Below, one piece after another: positions 49,120-58,837 of a stretch of DNA of 64,000 bases. Position numbers and translations under genes: made by a program. The DNA is from Flavobacterium sasangense DSM 21067 (GTDB lineage Bacteria > Bacteroidota > Bacteroidia > Flavobacteriales > Flavobacteriaceae): NCBI RefSeq assembly GCF_000686885.1, contig NZ_JMLU01000007.1:1-64000 (forward strand). Reading direction: 5' to 3'. The notes beneath the pieces were generated by a model. That model ran no database searches. It had not been told where the DNA came from and was given only the letters and a program-made list of their open reading frames with translations. The first letter of the stretch is position 1. The number at the start of each line of letters is the position of its first letter.

Positions 49120-50271
49120 ATGCTTTTCAAAGATATTTTAGGACAGGAACATATTAAAAATCACTTAACTAAGAGTGCCGAAGCCGGAAGAATTCCGCAC
49201 GCACAATTGTTTGTTGGCCCTGAAGGTTGTGGAACACTTCCGATGGCGATTGCCTATGCGCAATATATTTTGTGTGGCAATGTTGGCGGAGAAAATGTAG
49301 GTGAAAACACCACTTGTAACCTAAAATTCGAACATTTTTCGCATCCCGATTTACACTTTGTTTTTCCTGTTGCTTCAACCGATAGCGTTAAAAGTCATGC
49401 CGTTAGTGATAATTTCATGGTCGAATGGCGCCAATTTTTAACTGAAAGTCCATATGGAAGTTTGTTTGATTGGTTGAAAAACCTCGGAATTCAAAACAAA
49501 CAAGGTTTAATTGGTGTTGATGAAGCTACTGAAATCAACAAAAAATTAGCGCTAAAAGCTTATGAAGGTGGTTACAAAGTCATGATCATTTGGATGGCGG
49601 ATAAAATGAATGGTTCTTCAGCCAATAAATTATTGAAATTATTAGAAGAACCGCCAGCTAAAACCGTTTTCATTTTAATTACCGAAAGCACCAGCGATAT
49701 GTTACAAACCATTCTTTCACGTTGTCAAGTGATTGATTTTATTGGTTTAAGCGAAAGTGTAATTGCAGAAGCTTTGGTTTCACGTGAAAATTGCGAACCA
49801 ACAGTTGCGAAAAAAATCGCGCATCAAAGCGAAGGAAATTATAATAAAGCCTTGCATATTTTACGAAAAGAAGACGATGAATTTCCGTTTGACGAATGGT
49901 TTGTGGAATGGGTGAGAAGTGCTTTTCGTGCCAAAGGAAATGCCGCCGCTATTAACGATTTAATTGCTTGGAGCGAAAACATTGCATCTACTGGAAGAGA
50001 AACACAAAAGCAATTTTTACACTATTGCATTCACTTTTTCAGACAAGCTTTACTGCTTAATTATCAAGCGAATGACTTGGTTTTCTTAGAAACAAAAGTA
50101 CCAAAATTTGAATTGGAAAAATTTGCTCCGTTTGTAAATGGTGCCAATATTTCAGATATTTACAAAGAATTAGAAGATGCTATTTACCACATTGAAAGAA
50201 ATGGAAATAGCAAAATCATACTAACCGATTTATCTATAAAACTAACACGATTAATCCATAAAAACGCATAA
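49120..50271 (+). CDS. holB: DNA polymerase III clamp-loader subunit delta'
   Basis: The 383-residue protein has the clamp-loader N-terminal AAA+ fold: IPHAQLFVGPEGCGTLPMA near 25-43, a zinc-type cysteine region, SSANKLLKLLEEPPAKTVF near 166-184 and the SRCQVIDF sensor region. The P-loop position reads GPEGCGT without the usual Lys, as expected for delta' subunits that do not hydrolyse ATP. It helps load the beta clamp at replication. It starts divergently from pgk and is followed 2 bp later by a DoxX-like gene. Confidence 0.9.
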   Translation: MLFKDILGQEHIKNHLTKSAEAGRIPHAQLFVGPEGCGTLPMAIAYAQYILCGNVGGENVGENTTCNLKFEHFSHPDLHFVFPVASTDSVKSHAVSDNFMVEWRQFLTESPYGSLFDWLKNLGIQNKQGLIGVDEATEINKKLALKAYEGGYKVMIIWMADKMNGSSANKLLKLLEEPPAKTVFILITESTSDMLQTILSRCQVIDFIGLSESVIAEALVSRENCEPTVAKKIAHQSEGNYNKALHILRKEDDEFPFDEWFVEWVRSAFRAKGNAAAINDLIAWSENIASTGRETQKQFLHYCIHFFRQALLLNYQANDLVFLETKVPKFELEKFAPFVNGANISDIYKELEDAIYHIERNGNSKIILTDLSIKLTRLIHKNA

Positions 50272-50273
50272 TT

Positions 50274-50663
50274 ATGATACAAGTTGCTCCACTTTTAGTC
50301 TTAGCTTTTTTAGCCATCACTTTTTTACAATCTGGATATGATAAAATTAAAGATTGGAAAGGTAATGTAGAATGGTTAACAGGTCATTTTGCGAATACAA
50401 TTCTTGCTAAACAAGTTCCGTTTGCTTTAGGAATTGTATTAGTTTTAGAGGTTGTTTCTGGAATTTTATGTGTTTCTGGAATTATCCAACATTTAGTGCA
50501 AGATGTAGTAATTAGAGGTCTAGGATTTTATGGCGCTATTTTGTCTTGTATTACGTTACTTTTTCTTTTGTTCGGACAACGTTTAGCAAAAGATTACGAT
50601 GGTGCAAGAACGATTGTAATTTACTTTATTCCAGCAGTTTTAGTGGTTTTTTGGTTGAACTAA
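50274..50663 (+). CDS. DoxX-like small membrane protein
   Basis: The 129-residue protein has four hydrophobic segments (APLLVLAFLAITFLQSG, FALGIVLVLEVVSGILCVSG, LGFYGAILSCITLLFLLFG, TIVIYFIPAVLVVFWL) and the early SGYDKIKDW typical of DoxX-family four-helix membrane proteins. The role of this family is uncertain. It starts 2 bp after the holB stop, so they are co-transcribed, which is probably incidental. Confidence 0.75.
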   Translation: MIQVAPLLVLAFLAITFLQSGYDKIKDWKGNVEWLTGHFANTILAKQVPFALGIVLVLEVVSGILCVSGIIQHLVQDVVIRGLGFYGAILSCITLLFLLFGQRLAKDYDGARTIVIYFIPAVLVVFWLN

Positions 50664-50705
50664 TTTAAAATTATTTGATTTTTTATTAGTTAATAAATAT
50701 TTGCA

Positions 50706-50729
50706 TATCTTTGTAGTGTGAATATTCAC
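50706..50729 (+). promoter_or_regulatory. Promoter -7 element and TetR-type operator of the efflux operon
   Basis: TATCTTTG (50706-50713) is followed within 5 bp by the perfect palindrome GTGAATATTCAC (50718-50729), which would cover the transcription start. The tetR ATG is at 50736. Autorepression by the encoded TetR protein is the obvious reading. Confidence 0.65.
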
Positions 50730-50735
50730 TAACCT

Positions 50736-51329
50736 ATGACAATTACAAACGAAATATCAAACAGACAACTTGAAATCATTGAGGTTTCAGGAAAAATACT
50801 TATTGAAAAAGGAATAAAAGGCTTAACTACAAAAACGGTTGCTTCAGAAATGAATTTTTCAGAAAGTGCTATTTATCGCCATTTCAAATCGAAAGAAGAA
50901 ATTTTAATTGCTTTACTATCGCTATTAAAACAAAACATGAACAAGCGATTAACCTCAGAAATTAAACCGCAAAATACTGCGGCTGAAAATTTCAAAGCAG
51001 TCTTTACAAGTCAATTCAACTATTTTAAAAAGAATCCTCACTTTGTTGTTGCTGTTTTATCAGATGGTTTATTGGATGAATCCAAAGAAATTAAAACGAT
51101 AATTCTTCAATTGATGCAAAACAAAATGCAATTGTTGGGTCAAATACTTGAACAAGGAAAACAAACCAACGAATTCAATACAGAAATTTCAACCGAAGAT
51201 TTATTACCAATTATACTCGGTTCATTTCGTTTTCAAATGCTAAAATGGAAATTATCAAACTTTCAATATGATATCACTACAGAAGGCAATAAAACAATTA
51301 ACAACTTATTGGCTTTAATACAGAAATGA
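50736..51329 (+). CDS. TetR/AcrR-family repressor
   Basis: The 197-residue protein has an N-terminal TetR helix-turn-helix (GIKGLTTKTVASEMNFSESA near 28-47, then IYRHFKSKEEIL) and a variable ligand-binding C-terminal domain. It is the first gene of the efflux operon, 7 bp before the tolC-like gene, with a palindromic operator right upstream. It most likely represses the whole operon until an inducer binds. The inducer cannot be inferred. Confidence 0.9.
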   Translation: MTITNEISNRQLEIIEVSGKILIEKGIKGLTTKTVASEMNFSESAIYRHFKSKEEILIALLSLLKQNMNKRLTSEIKPQNTAAENFKAVFTSQFNYFKKNPHFVVAVLSDGLLDESKEIKTIILQLMQNKMQLLGQILEQGKQTNEFNTEISTEDLLPIILGSFRFQMLKWKLSNFQYDITTEGNKTINNLLALIQK

Positions 51330-51336
51330 AAATGCC

Positions 51337-52671
51337 ATGAAAAAAATTGAAAATATTCCTATACCTTTAAAAAAAGGATTTTTGATGTTCTTTTCAATCT
51401 TTTGTGGATTGTCAAGTTTTTCACAAGAAGAAAGAATTGTAAATTCATTACCAGAAGTACTACAACTTTCTAAAGAAAAGAATTATGCCTTGCAAAATGC
51501 GACATTACAAACACAATTAGCAAATTTGACAAAAAAAACAGCGATAGGAAATATATTAAATCCAAGAATTCCAGTAACCGCTCAATCCCTGAATAATTTT
51601 GAACAACAGGTAAGTTTTTTACCTGGACCCATCTTTGGACTACCTGTAGGAACTTTTAAGGAAGTTACCATGGGACAACAATATACCAGCACCTTTTCGA
51701 TACAACCTCAATTTGATATTTTAAATTTTGGAAGTATTGCCCAGATTAAAAGTGCAAAAATCAACGAACAATTAGTTGAAAATCAAAACAAACTCAACGA
51801 GCAAAACATTTATAATCAAATTAATGGTGTATATTTTAACTTACTTTCGTTTGAAGCTCAGAAAAAAATTCTCCAAGAAAACATCAAAATTGCCGAAAGC
51901 TTAGTTTTAATCAATCAAAACAAGTTTAACGAAGGAATTACAAGAAAACAAGATGTAAATGAAGCAGAAGCTAATTTAATTGCACTACAAGATAAATTAT
52001 CGCAACTTATCTTAAACCAAAAAATACAAAAACAAAGTTTAGCGCTTTTCTTTGAAAATGAATTTGATTTAAAACTTACAGAACAGCTTTCAAATTATGA
52101 AAATAGGGAAGAATTGGTTGCAACCAACTCCAATTTTAAAAGCGAAAACTACAAATTACAATACCAAATGATGCAACAAGATTTAAAAATTGCTCATTTG
52201 CAACAATTGCCTGTTTTATCTTTTATTTCATCATTTAATTGGCAAAATCTAAGTAATGTAAACTATTTTGATGCGAATTCAAATTGGGTAAATTTCAACT
52301 ATGTGGGTTTAAAAGTTACTTGGGATTTTCCTACTAATGTGCAAAAATTAGCCACCGTTTACAATAAAAAAATCCAATTGAATCAATTGAAAAACAATGC
52401 AGACCATGCCGAAAAAGAAAATGAATTTGCCAACCAACAACTAGAAATTGAATATGAAAAAGCGATTGAGCAATATAAAAATTTCAAAAAAATATATCTG
52501 CTAAAAAAAGACACTTTTGAAAAAAACTTCAATCAATATCAAGAACAAATTTTGCCATTAGATAAACTTCTAATTTCGCAAAACGATTTGTTAATCAGTG
52601 AGATAAATATGATAAATGCTTTAGCAAACATAGGATTCTCAAAAAATAAAATTGTGATAAACAACAACTAA
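51337..52671 (+). CDS. TolC-family outer-membrane efflux protein
   Basis: The 444-residue protein has a signal peptide (ending SSFSQ) and two outer-membrane-factor repeats. Long coiled-coil helices (for example IYNQINGVYFNLLSFEAQKK, FNEGITRKQDVNEAEANLIA and a second half ending near LANIGF) match the TolC fold. It forms the outer-membrane channel of the tripartite pump with the HlyD-like lipoprotein and the ABC components encoded next. There is a 13-bp gap to the next gene. Confidence 0.9.
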   Translation: MKKIENIPIPLKKGFLMFFSIFCGLSSFSQEERIVNSLPEVLQLSKEKNYALQNATLQTQLANLTKKTAIGNILNPRIPVTAQSLNNFEQQVSFLPGPIFGLPVGTFKEVTMGQQYTSTFSIQPQFDILNFGSIAQIKSAKINEQLVENQNKLNEQNIYNQINGVYFNLLSFEAQKKILQENIKIAESLVLINQNKFNEGITRKQDVNEAEANLIALQDKLSQLILNQKIQKQSLALFFENEFDLKLTEQLSNYENREELVATNSNFKSENYKLQYQMMQQDLKIAHLQQLPVLSFISSFNWQNLSNVNYFDANSNWVNFNYVGLKVTWDFPTNVQKLATVYNKKIQLNQLKNNADHAEKENEFANQQLEIEYEKAIEQYKNFKKIYLLKKDTFEKNFNQYQEQILPLDKLLISQNDLLISEINMINALANIGFSKNKIVINNN

Positions 52672-52684
52672 AAATATTCTAAAA

Positions 52685-53773
52685 ATGAAAAATAGTCTGT
52701 TTCTTTTACTAACACTTTCTACTTTGGTTTCATGTGGAACAAAAGAAGAAGGAAAGCCTGTTGTACAAGACATTAAAGAATTAGTTTTTGCTTCGGGCGA
52801 ATTAGAATGGGACAATTCCTATAATTTAACCGCTCAAACAGATGGAATTTTAGTAAATGCAACTTTTGATGTTGGAAATAAAGTAACTGAAAACCAAATT
52901 ATTGCTTCAATTGACAATAAAACCAATGAAAACAATACCGCTTCAGCTAAAGATTTAGTGGTTATTTCCAAAGAAAATTTAACCGAGAATGCTCCAGCTT
53001 TACAACAATTACAACAAAATATTAAGTTTGCAGAAAGCAAATATCAGCAAGATAAAACGCAAGCCGAACGCTACAAAAGATTGTACGATTCGCAAAGTAT
53101 TGCCAAAGTTGAATATGAAAACATGCAATTAGCTGCAGAAAATTCCTTATCACAATTAAATGCTTTAAAAAAACAATACCAACAAGTCTTACAGCAATCC
53201 AAACAAAATTACATCAACACTGAAAATCAATTGAAAAACAATCAAGTAGTTCTAGGATATAATAAATTGGTTGTTCCACAAAAAGGAACGATTATTAAAA
53301 AGCTTAAATTCTCTGGGGATTATGTAAAAAAAGGAGATGTGATTGCCGTAATCGCAGATGAAAATAAAGTAGAAGGCGTGTTAAATGTAGATGAAAATAG
53401 TATTGGAAAAGTAAAAATTGGTCAGACTGTTTTTGTGCAATTAAACACCAATAAAAACGAAGTGTATAATGCAAAAATCAGCGAAATATTAGCTGCTTTT
53501 GATGAGCAAACACAATCGTTTATTTGTAAAGTAATTTTTGATAAACCTTTAAATACTTCGCTGTATGGAACGCAATTAGAAGCTAATATTTTAGTTGGAG
53601 AAAAGAAAAATGCACTATTAATTCCAAGAAACTTTCTAGGTTTTGGAAACAAAGTAATGGTAAAAGGAAAAGACGAAGCTGTTATAGTAAAAACAGGAAT
53701 AGTTTCTACAGAATATGTAGAAATTTTAGACGGAATCACTAAAGAAGATGTTTTGTTGCCTTTAAAACCATAA
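52685..53773 (+). CDS. HlyD/MacA-like periplasmic adaptor lipoprotein
   Basis: The 362-residue protein has lipobox TLVSC (Cys17). Biotinyl-lipoyl-like halves flank a coiled-coil hairpin (about 100-185), with GYNKLVVPQKGTIIKKLKFS near 192-211 and a beta-barrel segment GVLNVDENSIGKVKIGQTVF. It links the inner-membrane ABC transporter to the TolC-like channel. The stop is 3 bp before the permease gene. Confidence 0.88.
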   Translation: MKNSLFLLLTLSTLVSCGTKEEGKPVVQDIKELVFASGELEWDNSYNLTAQTDGILVNATFDVGNKVTENQIIASIDNKTNENNTASAKDLVVISKENLTENAPALQQLQQNIKFAESKYQQDKTQAERYKRLYDSQSIAKVEYENMQLAAENSLSQLNALKKQYQQVLQQSKQNYINTENQLKNNQVVLGYNKLVVPQKGTIIKKLKFSGDYVKKGDVIAVIADENKVEGVLNVDENSIGKVKIGQTVFVQLNTNKNEVYNAKISEILAAFDEQTQSFICKVIFDKPLNTSLYGTQLEANILVGEKKNALLIPRNFLGFGNKVMVKGKDEAVIVKTGIVSTEYVEILDGITKEDVLLPLKP

Positions 53774-53776
53774 GCT

Positions 53777-55000
53777 ATGAACATCAATACCGAAATAGCA
53801 AAAACGTATATTATTTCCAACAAAAAATTAACAGCTGTTGCAGCGGCTGGTGTGGTTTTAGGAATGTCTATTTATATTTTTATGAATAGTATGTTAGTTG
53901 GTTTTGATAAGAGTTCGAGCGCCAGTATTTTTAAAACAACATCTCATATTCGAGTATATAAAGATGACGAAATTAGCAAGGTTTTAGTTAAAAATTCAAA
54001 AGAAAATTATTTGATTATTAACCCAAAAATTGTTCCTTCAAACAATACAATTATTAATCCGAAGTTAATTTCTGAAACCATTTTAAAACAGCCCGAAGTT
54101 ACTGTGGTGACTCCTCAAGTGAGCGTTAATGTTTTTTACAATAACGGGAAATCACAAATTTCAGGATTAGCAATTGGCATCAAACCTGAAGAAGCAAATG
54201 TGATGTACAACATCAAATCGTTTATGGCTGAAGGTAATTTCGACTTATTAAAATCAAATCCAAACGGAATTATCATTGGAAGCGGAATTGCAGAAAAAAT
54301 GAATGCAAAAATTGGCGATAATATCAATTTAACTTCCTCAAAAAGTGTCATCAAAACGTATAAAGTTGTTGGGATTTTTAAAACCAATAATTCAAAAGTT
54401 GATAAATCAAATTCCTATGTAAATTTAGCCAGTTCTCAACAATTATTGAAAGAAGGAGCGTCTTACATTACAGATATTAACGTAAATATTGTTGATCCAG
54501 AAAAAGCAAAAGCAATAGCTGAAAAAATTTCAAATATAACAGGTTATAAAGCAGAAGGCTGGAAAGAAGCAAACGAAAGCGCAATGGCTGCCAACAAAAT
54601 GCGAAAAATGATTATCACATTTGTTTCACTGACTATTTTGTTAGTCGCAGGTTTCGGAATTTATAATATTTTAAACATGACGGTTTCTCAAAAAATTAAT
54701 GATATCGCTATTTTAAAAGCTATGGGTTTTAAAGGAAAAGATGTCATTAGAATATTCGTGACACAAGCGGTAACAATAGGAATCATGGGTGTTATCGGCG
54801 GAATGATTATGGCAACCGTTTTAATAACTTTCTTGAAAAAAGTATATGTTGGTGGTGATATTGGTTATTTTCCTATTGATTATGAACCGACAAAATATTT
54901 GCAAGGCGTTGTTATTGGTCTAGTAATTACTTTTTTCGCAGGTTATATTCCGGCTAAAAAAGCCGCAAAAGTTGATCCTGTCACCATTTTTAGAAAATAA
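53777..55000 (+). CDS. MacB/LolC-like ABC transporter permease (FtsX family)
   Basis: The 407-residue protein has one N-terminal transmembrane segment (TAVAAAGVVLGMSIYIFMNS), a periplasmic domain of about 230 residues and three C-terminal segments. The FtsX hallmark NDIAILKAMGFKGKDVIRIF lies near 311-330, followed by the final FFAGYIPAKKAAKVDPVTIF. It is the transmembrane part of a mechanotransmission-type ABC pump. The ATPase is a separate gene 3 bp downstream, unlike MacB, where the two are fused. Confidence 0.9.
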   Translation: MNINTEIAKTYIISNKKLTAVAAAGVVLGMSIYIFMNSMLVGFDKSSSASIFKTTSHIRVYKDDEISKVLVKNSKENYLIINPKIVPSNNTIINPKLISETILKQPEVTVVTPQVSVNVFYNNGKSQISGLAIGIKPEEANVMYNIKSFMAEGNFDLLKSNPNGIIIGSGIAEKMNAKIGDNINLTSSKSVIKTYKVVGIFKTNNSKVDKSNSYVNLASSQQLLKEGASYITDINVNIVDPEKAKAIAEKISNITGYKAEGWKEANESAMAANKMRKMIITFVSLTILLVAGFGIYNILNMTVSQKINDIAILKAMGFKGKDVIRIFVTQAVTIGIMGVIGGMIMATVLITFLKKVYVGGDIGYFPIDYEPTKYLQGVVIGLVITFFAGYIPAKKAAKVDPVTIFRK

Positions 55001-55003
55001 ATT

Positions 55004-55678
55004 ATGCGACAAACTATTCTAAAAACCGAAAATATAGATAAATATTTCTATGACCCTATTGAATTTCAAGTGTTGAAAAATATTTCATTTGAAGTCCAAA
55101 AAGGAGAATTTCTTTCAATGGTTGGAAAATCGGGCAGTGGTAAATCTACGTTGTTGTATGTCTTGTCAACTATGGATACAGAATACAAAGGAAATTTATT
55201 CATTGACAACGAATTAATGACGGGTTTATCTACCGATAAATTAGCGGCAATTCGAAATGAAAAAATTGGATTTGTTTTTCAATTTCATTACTTACTTTCT
55301 GAATTTACGTGCTTGAAAAACGTTATGATTCCTGCAATTAAACTTGGTAAATATTCCGAAAAAGAAATTGAAGAAAAAGCATACGAAAAACTAAAAATTC
55401 TTGGCTTAGAAGATCAAGCTTTAAAACCTGCCAACAAACTTTCGGGCGGGCAACAACAGCGAGTAGCAATTGCTCGTGCATTGATAAACGACCCATTATT
55501 AATCATGGGCGACGAACCTACTGGAAATTTAGATAGTAAAAACACGAATATTGTTTTTGATATTTTTCAAGAATTAACTCAAAACTATGGCCAAACCATC
55601 ATTGCTGTAACACATGATGATGATTTTGCAAAAAAAAGTGACCGAATTATTGAAATGAAAGATGGACTAATTATTTAA
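55004..55678 (+). CDS. ABC transporter ATP-binding protein, LolD/MacB-type
   Basis: The 224-residue ATPase has Walker [10 protein letters not shown] near 42-50, Q-loop [19 protein letters not shown], signature [15 protein letters not shown] near 146-160, Walker [15 protein letters not shown] and the H-switch VTHDDD. It powers the permease encoded just upstream. It ends the efflux operon and overlaps the convergent helicase gene by 12 bp at its 3' end, leaving no room for an intergenic terminator. Confidence 0.93.
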   Translation: MRQTILKTENIDKYFYDPIEFQVLKNISFEVQKGEFLSMVGKSGSGKSTLLYVLSTMDTEYKGNLFIDNELMTGLSTDKLAAIRNEKIGFVFQFHYLLSEFTCLKNVMIPAIKLGKYSEKEIEEKAYEKLKILGLEDQALKPANKLSGGQQQRVAIARALINDPLLIMGDEPTGNLDSKNTNIVFDIFQELTQNYGQTIIAVTHDDDFAKKSDRIIEMKDGLII

Positions 55679-57943
55679 ACTCGCTTTATACAATCGCAAT
55701 TCATCCCAGGAGAATTGATCGCCGTGAATTTCTTTTAATTCGCCTAAGCTTTCACCTTTAAAATCTTTAAAAGCTGCTCTTAAATCCGATATTTTATCTT
55801 CTGGTAAAATGTCGGAAAGTTGCACGATTTCCATTTGGATTAACTTGGCAAAATGGTTGTAAATCGTTTGTGGTGTAAGTTTTCGTTGTTTTGCGATTTC
55901 GTAAATCGATAAGTTTTGTTTCCACAATTCTAAAGTATCTTCGTAAGTAGATTTCTTTGGTTCTTTTGTTTTTTTCTTTTTGGTATCGGTGTAATAGGAA
56001 ACGTCTTCATCGTCTTCTACTAAAGCAGCATGCGAAGTTCTAAAACGCTCAGCCACAACTACTAACTTATTAATTTTGTAGGTACTCATCTCTTCCGAAA
56101 TTAAATTTTGCTTTGAAATTTCTTTTCCTTCGACAATGATATTGGTCAATAATTTTGCTTTTTTAAGTTGTAAAATCGCTTTGATTTGAAGTTCTTCTAA
56201 AACCAATAATTCGTCATAAAATGCTTTTACTTTTTTGATGCGTTTTACTTCTTCTATTTTCAACAATAATTCTTCTGCAACAGTATCTAACGTTTTAAAA
56301 AAGTACTGATAAGCCGCATCACATCGTTCTTTAACGAAATTCACGTCTAAATTTTCATCGGAAAAAATTTTATGCAATTGCGACATAAATTTCCCAGATG
56401 GTTCGAGAATTTCGGCGATTTTATCGTGTTGGATTTTAGCCCAGTCGTTATGCTTAGTTTTTGGTGATTTTGGTGCTTCAGAATTATAACTGAACAAATG
56501 ATTGCGCCATTCTTGGCCTAATTCTTTGAAATCAAATGAATTAAGTAAGGTATTTAACCAAAAAATCAAGGTTTCTTTAGCTAATGAATGTTGCAAAATT
56601 TCTTCGGAAGCTTTATTTTCGGCATAATTGAGTACTTCTTCATCGCTCGAAATGCCATTCATACGCAACGGAGAAAGCAAAATAAGCCCTTTTAACGAAC
56701 GCAAACGCGATAAAGCTACATACGCCTGTCCAGGCGCAAAAACTTGCGATACATCAAGCGCTGCTTTGTCAAAAGTTAAACCTTGACTTTTATGCACGGT
56801 AATTGCCCAAGCCAACTTGATAGGGTAGTGGACAAAAGTTCCAATGACTTCTTCTTCGATTTCTTTAGTGTTTTCGTTTACTTTGTAGCGAATATTTTGC
56901 CACTCGTAGCGTTCGACTTCAATCGTTTTGTTTTCTTCGGGAAAATGAACAAAAATTTCCTTTTCAGTTAAAGAACTGATAACACCCATTTTTCCATTGA
57001 AGAATTGCTTCTCGAAATTCAAATCGTTTTTAATAAACATGACTTGCGCTCCGACTTTTAACTGCAATTGTTCTTCTAATGGATAGATTTTTTCAGGAAA
57101 ATCTCCCGTAATTTCAGGTAAATAGGTGAATTGTTTTCCTTCTAAATCTTTTAACGACTGAGCATTTATGGTATCAGCTTTGGAATTATGTGTAGTTAAA
57201 ATAATGAAACCTTTGTTTTTCTTCAGATCAAAATTTGGTTGTACAAATTGATTTAGAAGTTGCACATCTTCCGAAGTGATTTTATTATGACGTAAATTAT
57301 TCAAAACATCAATAAATTCGGCATCGGTTTGACGAAAAATTTTATCTAATTCGATATACAATGGAGGAAACTGGTGTATCACATGCGAATGAAAAAAGAA
57401 CATGCCTCGATAATAATTCTTTAGCATTTCCCACTCCTCATTTTTCACCACTGGTGGTAATTGTAGTAAATCTCCTATAAAAAGAACTTGAACTCCGCCG
57501 AATGGTCTTTCATTTCTTCTCACTTTTCGCATCATGAAATCCATCGCATCCAACACATCAGCACGGAGCATGGAAACCTCATCGATAACCAATAATTCCA
57601 TATTTCTAATTACAGAACGTTTCACGTTGTTCATCTTAAAATGACGTCCAAGTGAATCGCGATTTTCGAATTTTACAGTGTCAGAAAAATGTGGAAGTTG
57701 CTTATTATCAGGAATAAAGGCAGCAAAAGGCAATTGAAACATGGAATGAATTGTTACACCATTTGCATTCAAAGCGGCAATTCCAGTAGGTGCTACAACA
57801 ACAGTGTTTTTATGTGTCGTAGCGATAATTTCCTTTAAAAGTGTGGTTTTTCCGGTTCCTGCTTTTCCGGTTAGGAAGATAGATTTATTGGTTTGATTAA
57901 TAAATCGGAGTGTGTAATTAGCTGCGGCTGATACTTGTTCCAT
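55667..57943 (-). CDS. Pif1/RecD-like helicase with C-terminal HTH region
   Basis: The start is ATG at 57943 (MEQVSAAANYTLRF), giving 758 residues. The N-terminal helicase core shows Walker A LTGKAGTGKTTLLKE near 24-38, VVAPTGIAALNANG, Walker B LLVIDEVSML, GDLLQLPPV and motif VI region AITVHKSQGLTFD with YVALSRLRSL. This is the Pif1-like SF1B type. The C-terminal part (about 640-758) has LSIYEIAKQRKLTPQTIYNH, a helix-turn-helix also seen at RecQ C-termini. It likely unwinds DNA forks or G-quadruplexes. Convergent with and overlapping the ABC ATPase gene. Confidence 0.88.
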   Translation of the reverse strand: MEQVSAAANYTLRFINQTNKSIFLTGKAGTGKTTLLKEIIATTHKNTVVVAPTGIAALNANGVTIHSMFQLPFAAFIPDNKQLPHFSDTVKFENRDSLGRHFKMNNVKRSVIRNMELLVIDEVSMLRADVLDAMDFMMRKVRRNERPFGGVQVLFIGDLLQLPPVVKNEEWEMLKNYYRGMFFFHSHVIHQFPPLYIELDKIFRQTDAEFIDVLNNLRHNKITSEDVQLLNQFVQPNFDLKKNKGFIILTTHNSKADTINAQSLKDLEGKQFTYLPEITGDFPEKIYPLEEQLQLKVGAQVMFIKNDLNFEKQFFNGKMGVISSLTEKEIFVHFPEENKTIEVERYEWQNIRYKVNENTKEIEEEVIGTFVHYPIKLAWAITVHKSQGLTFDKAALDVSQVFAPGQAYVALSRLRSLKGLILLSPLRMNGISSDEEVLNYAENKASEEILQHSLAKETLIFWLNTLLNSFDFKELGQEWRNHLFSYNSEAPKSPKTKHNDWAKIQHDKIAEILEPSGKFMSQLHKIFSDENLDVNFVKERCDAAYQYFFKTLDTVAEELLLKIEEVKRIKKVKAFYDELLVLEELQIKAILQLKKAKLLTNIIVEGKEISKQNLISEEMSTYKINKLVVVAERFRTSHAALVEDDEDVSYYTDTKKKKTKEPKKSTYEDTLELWKQNLSIYEIAKQRKLTPQTIYNHFAKLIQMEIVQLSDILPEDKISDLRAAFKDFKGESLGELKEIHGDQFSWDELRLYKASLNN

Positions 57944-57988
57944 GTGGCGTAAAAATTTAAAAAACAAATATATAGAAACGGATGGAAA

Positions 57989-58016
57989 TAAAAAAGTCCT
58001 GATTTCTCAGGACTTT
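57989..58016 (-). terminator. Terminator after the OmpH/Skp-like gene
   Basis: AAAGTCCTGA and TCAGGACTTT form a perfect stem around TTTC. On the minus strand it is followed by a T run. Confidence 0.8.
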
Positions 58017-58020
58017 CAAA

Positions 58021-58596
58021 TTATTTTTTCTCTTCTTCTTTAGTAGCTACTTTATCGTCTTTCTTAGTCGCTTTATAAGTATCATTAAGCTCTTTCAAAA
58101 CTTCTTTAGTGATATCGTAACCCTCTTTAGCGTAAAGAACTGTTGCAGCATCACCTGTACCGTAGATATAATCATACCCTTTTTTCTTTCCGTAATCTTT
58201 AATGAATTTTTTCATTTCACTAATTAAAGTATCTTTTAAGACAGCTCCTTCTTTTTGTAATTGTTGGATTAAAGCATTTTGTTCAACGCCTAATTCTTGC
58301 TCTCTTTGTTGTAAAGCAGCACCCATTTGTTGTGCCCATTGTGGACCTTTAGCTTGTGCATTTCTCTGAAAATTCTGTGCATCAACTTGAAAAGCTCTAA
58401 CTTTTGCCTCAAGAGGACGACCTAATTCTTCCGACTTCACTTTGAATTTATCATCTTCATCTTTGAATTTTTCGTATTTCTCGATTAACTCAGCAGTATC
58501 TATATATGCAGTTTTAAAATCTTTTGAACTTGTTTCTGTTTTGTTACATGCTAAAACGCTTAATGCAACACCTAAAATCAATACTAATTTTTTCAT
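58021..58596 (-). CDS. OmpH/Skp-like chaperone, lipoprotein form
   Basis: The ATG at 58596 gives 191 residues with lipobox VLAC (Cys17). A long charged helical region follows (about 40-130: KFKDEDDKFKVKSEELGRPL, MGAALQQREQELGVEQNALI), then a C-terminal KGYDYIYGTGDAATVLYAKE near 139-158, the Skp/OmpH end signature. It should hold outer-membrane proteins in the periplasm or, being lipidated, act at a membrane. A good promoter lies upstream (TTG-N19-TACTTTTA). Confidence 0.85.
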   Translation of the reverse strand: MKKLVLILGVALSVLACNKTETSSKDFKTAYIDTAELIEKYEKFKDEDDKFKVKSEELGRPLEAKVRAFQVDAQNFQRNAQAKGPQWAQQMGAALQQREQELGVEQNALIQQLQKEGAVLKDTLISEMKKFIKDYGKKKGYDYIYGTGDAATVLYAKEGYDITKEVLKELNDTYKATKKDDKVATKEEEKK

Positions 58597-58626
58597 GGTT
58601 GTATATTGGTAATTAATAATTTTTCG

Positions 58627-58656
58627 TAAAAGTAATAATAAGTTGTAAAGTAACAA
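58627..58656 (-). promoter_or_regulatory. Promoter of the OmpH/Skp-like gene
   Basis: On the minus strand TTG (58654-58656), 19 nt, TACTTTTA (58627-58634): one mismatch in the -7 element and ideal spacing. Confidence 0.55.
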
Positions 58657-58837
58657 ATTTGTTGCTTTTTTATTTATTTTTCAATTATAAGAATTTCTTA
58701 TGTGATATTTTAAAAATGATAGATTCAAGCTATTAAAAGTGACTTTCATAATTTAAATTAGACAAATCATCTAAAAAAAGACAATAAATTACATCAAATT
58801 GAATAAAAAAGTTTCTAAAATCGCTTTAAAATGATTT

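Noticed and set aside
49776..49791. parS-like GGTTTCACGTGAAAAT inside holB
   Set aside because: Core is intact but three outer positions mismatch and it lies in a conserved coding region; kept only as a possible weak site.
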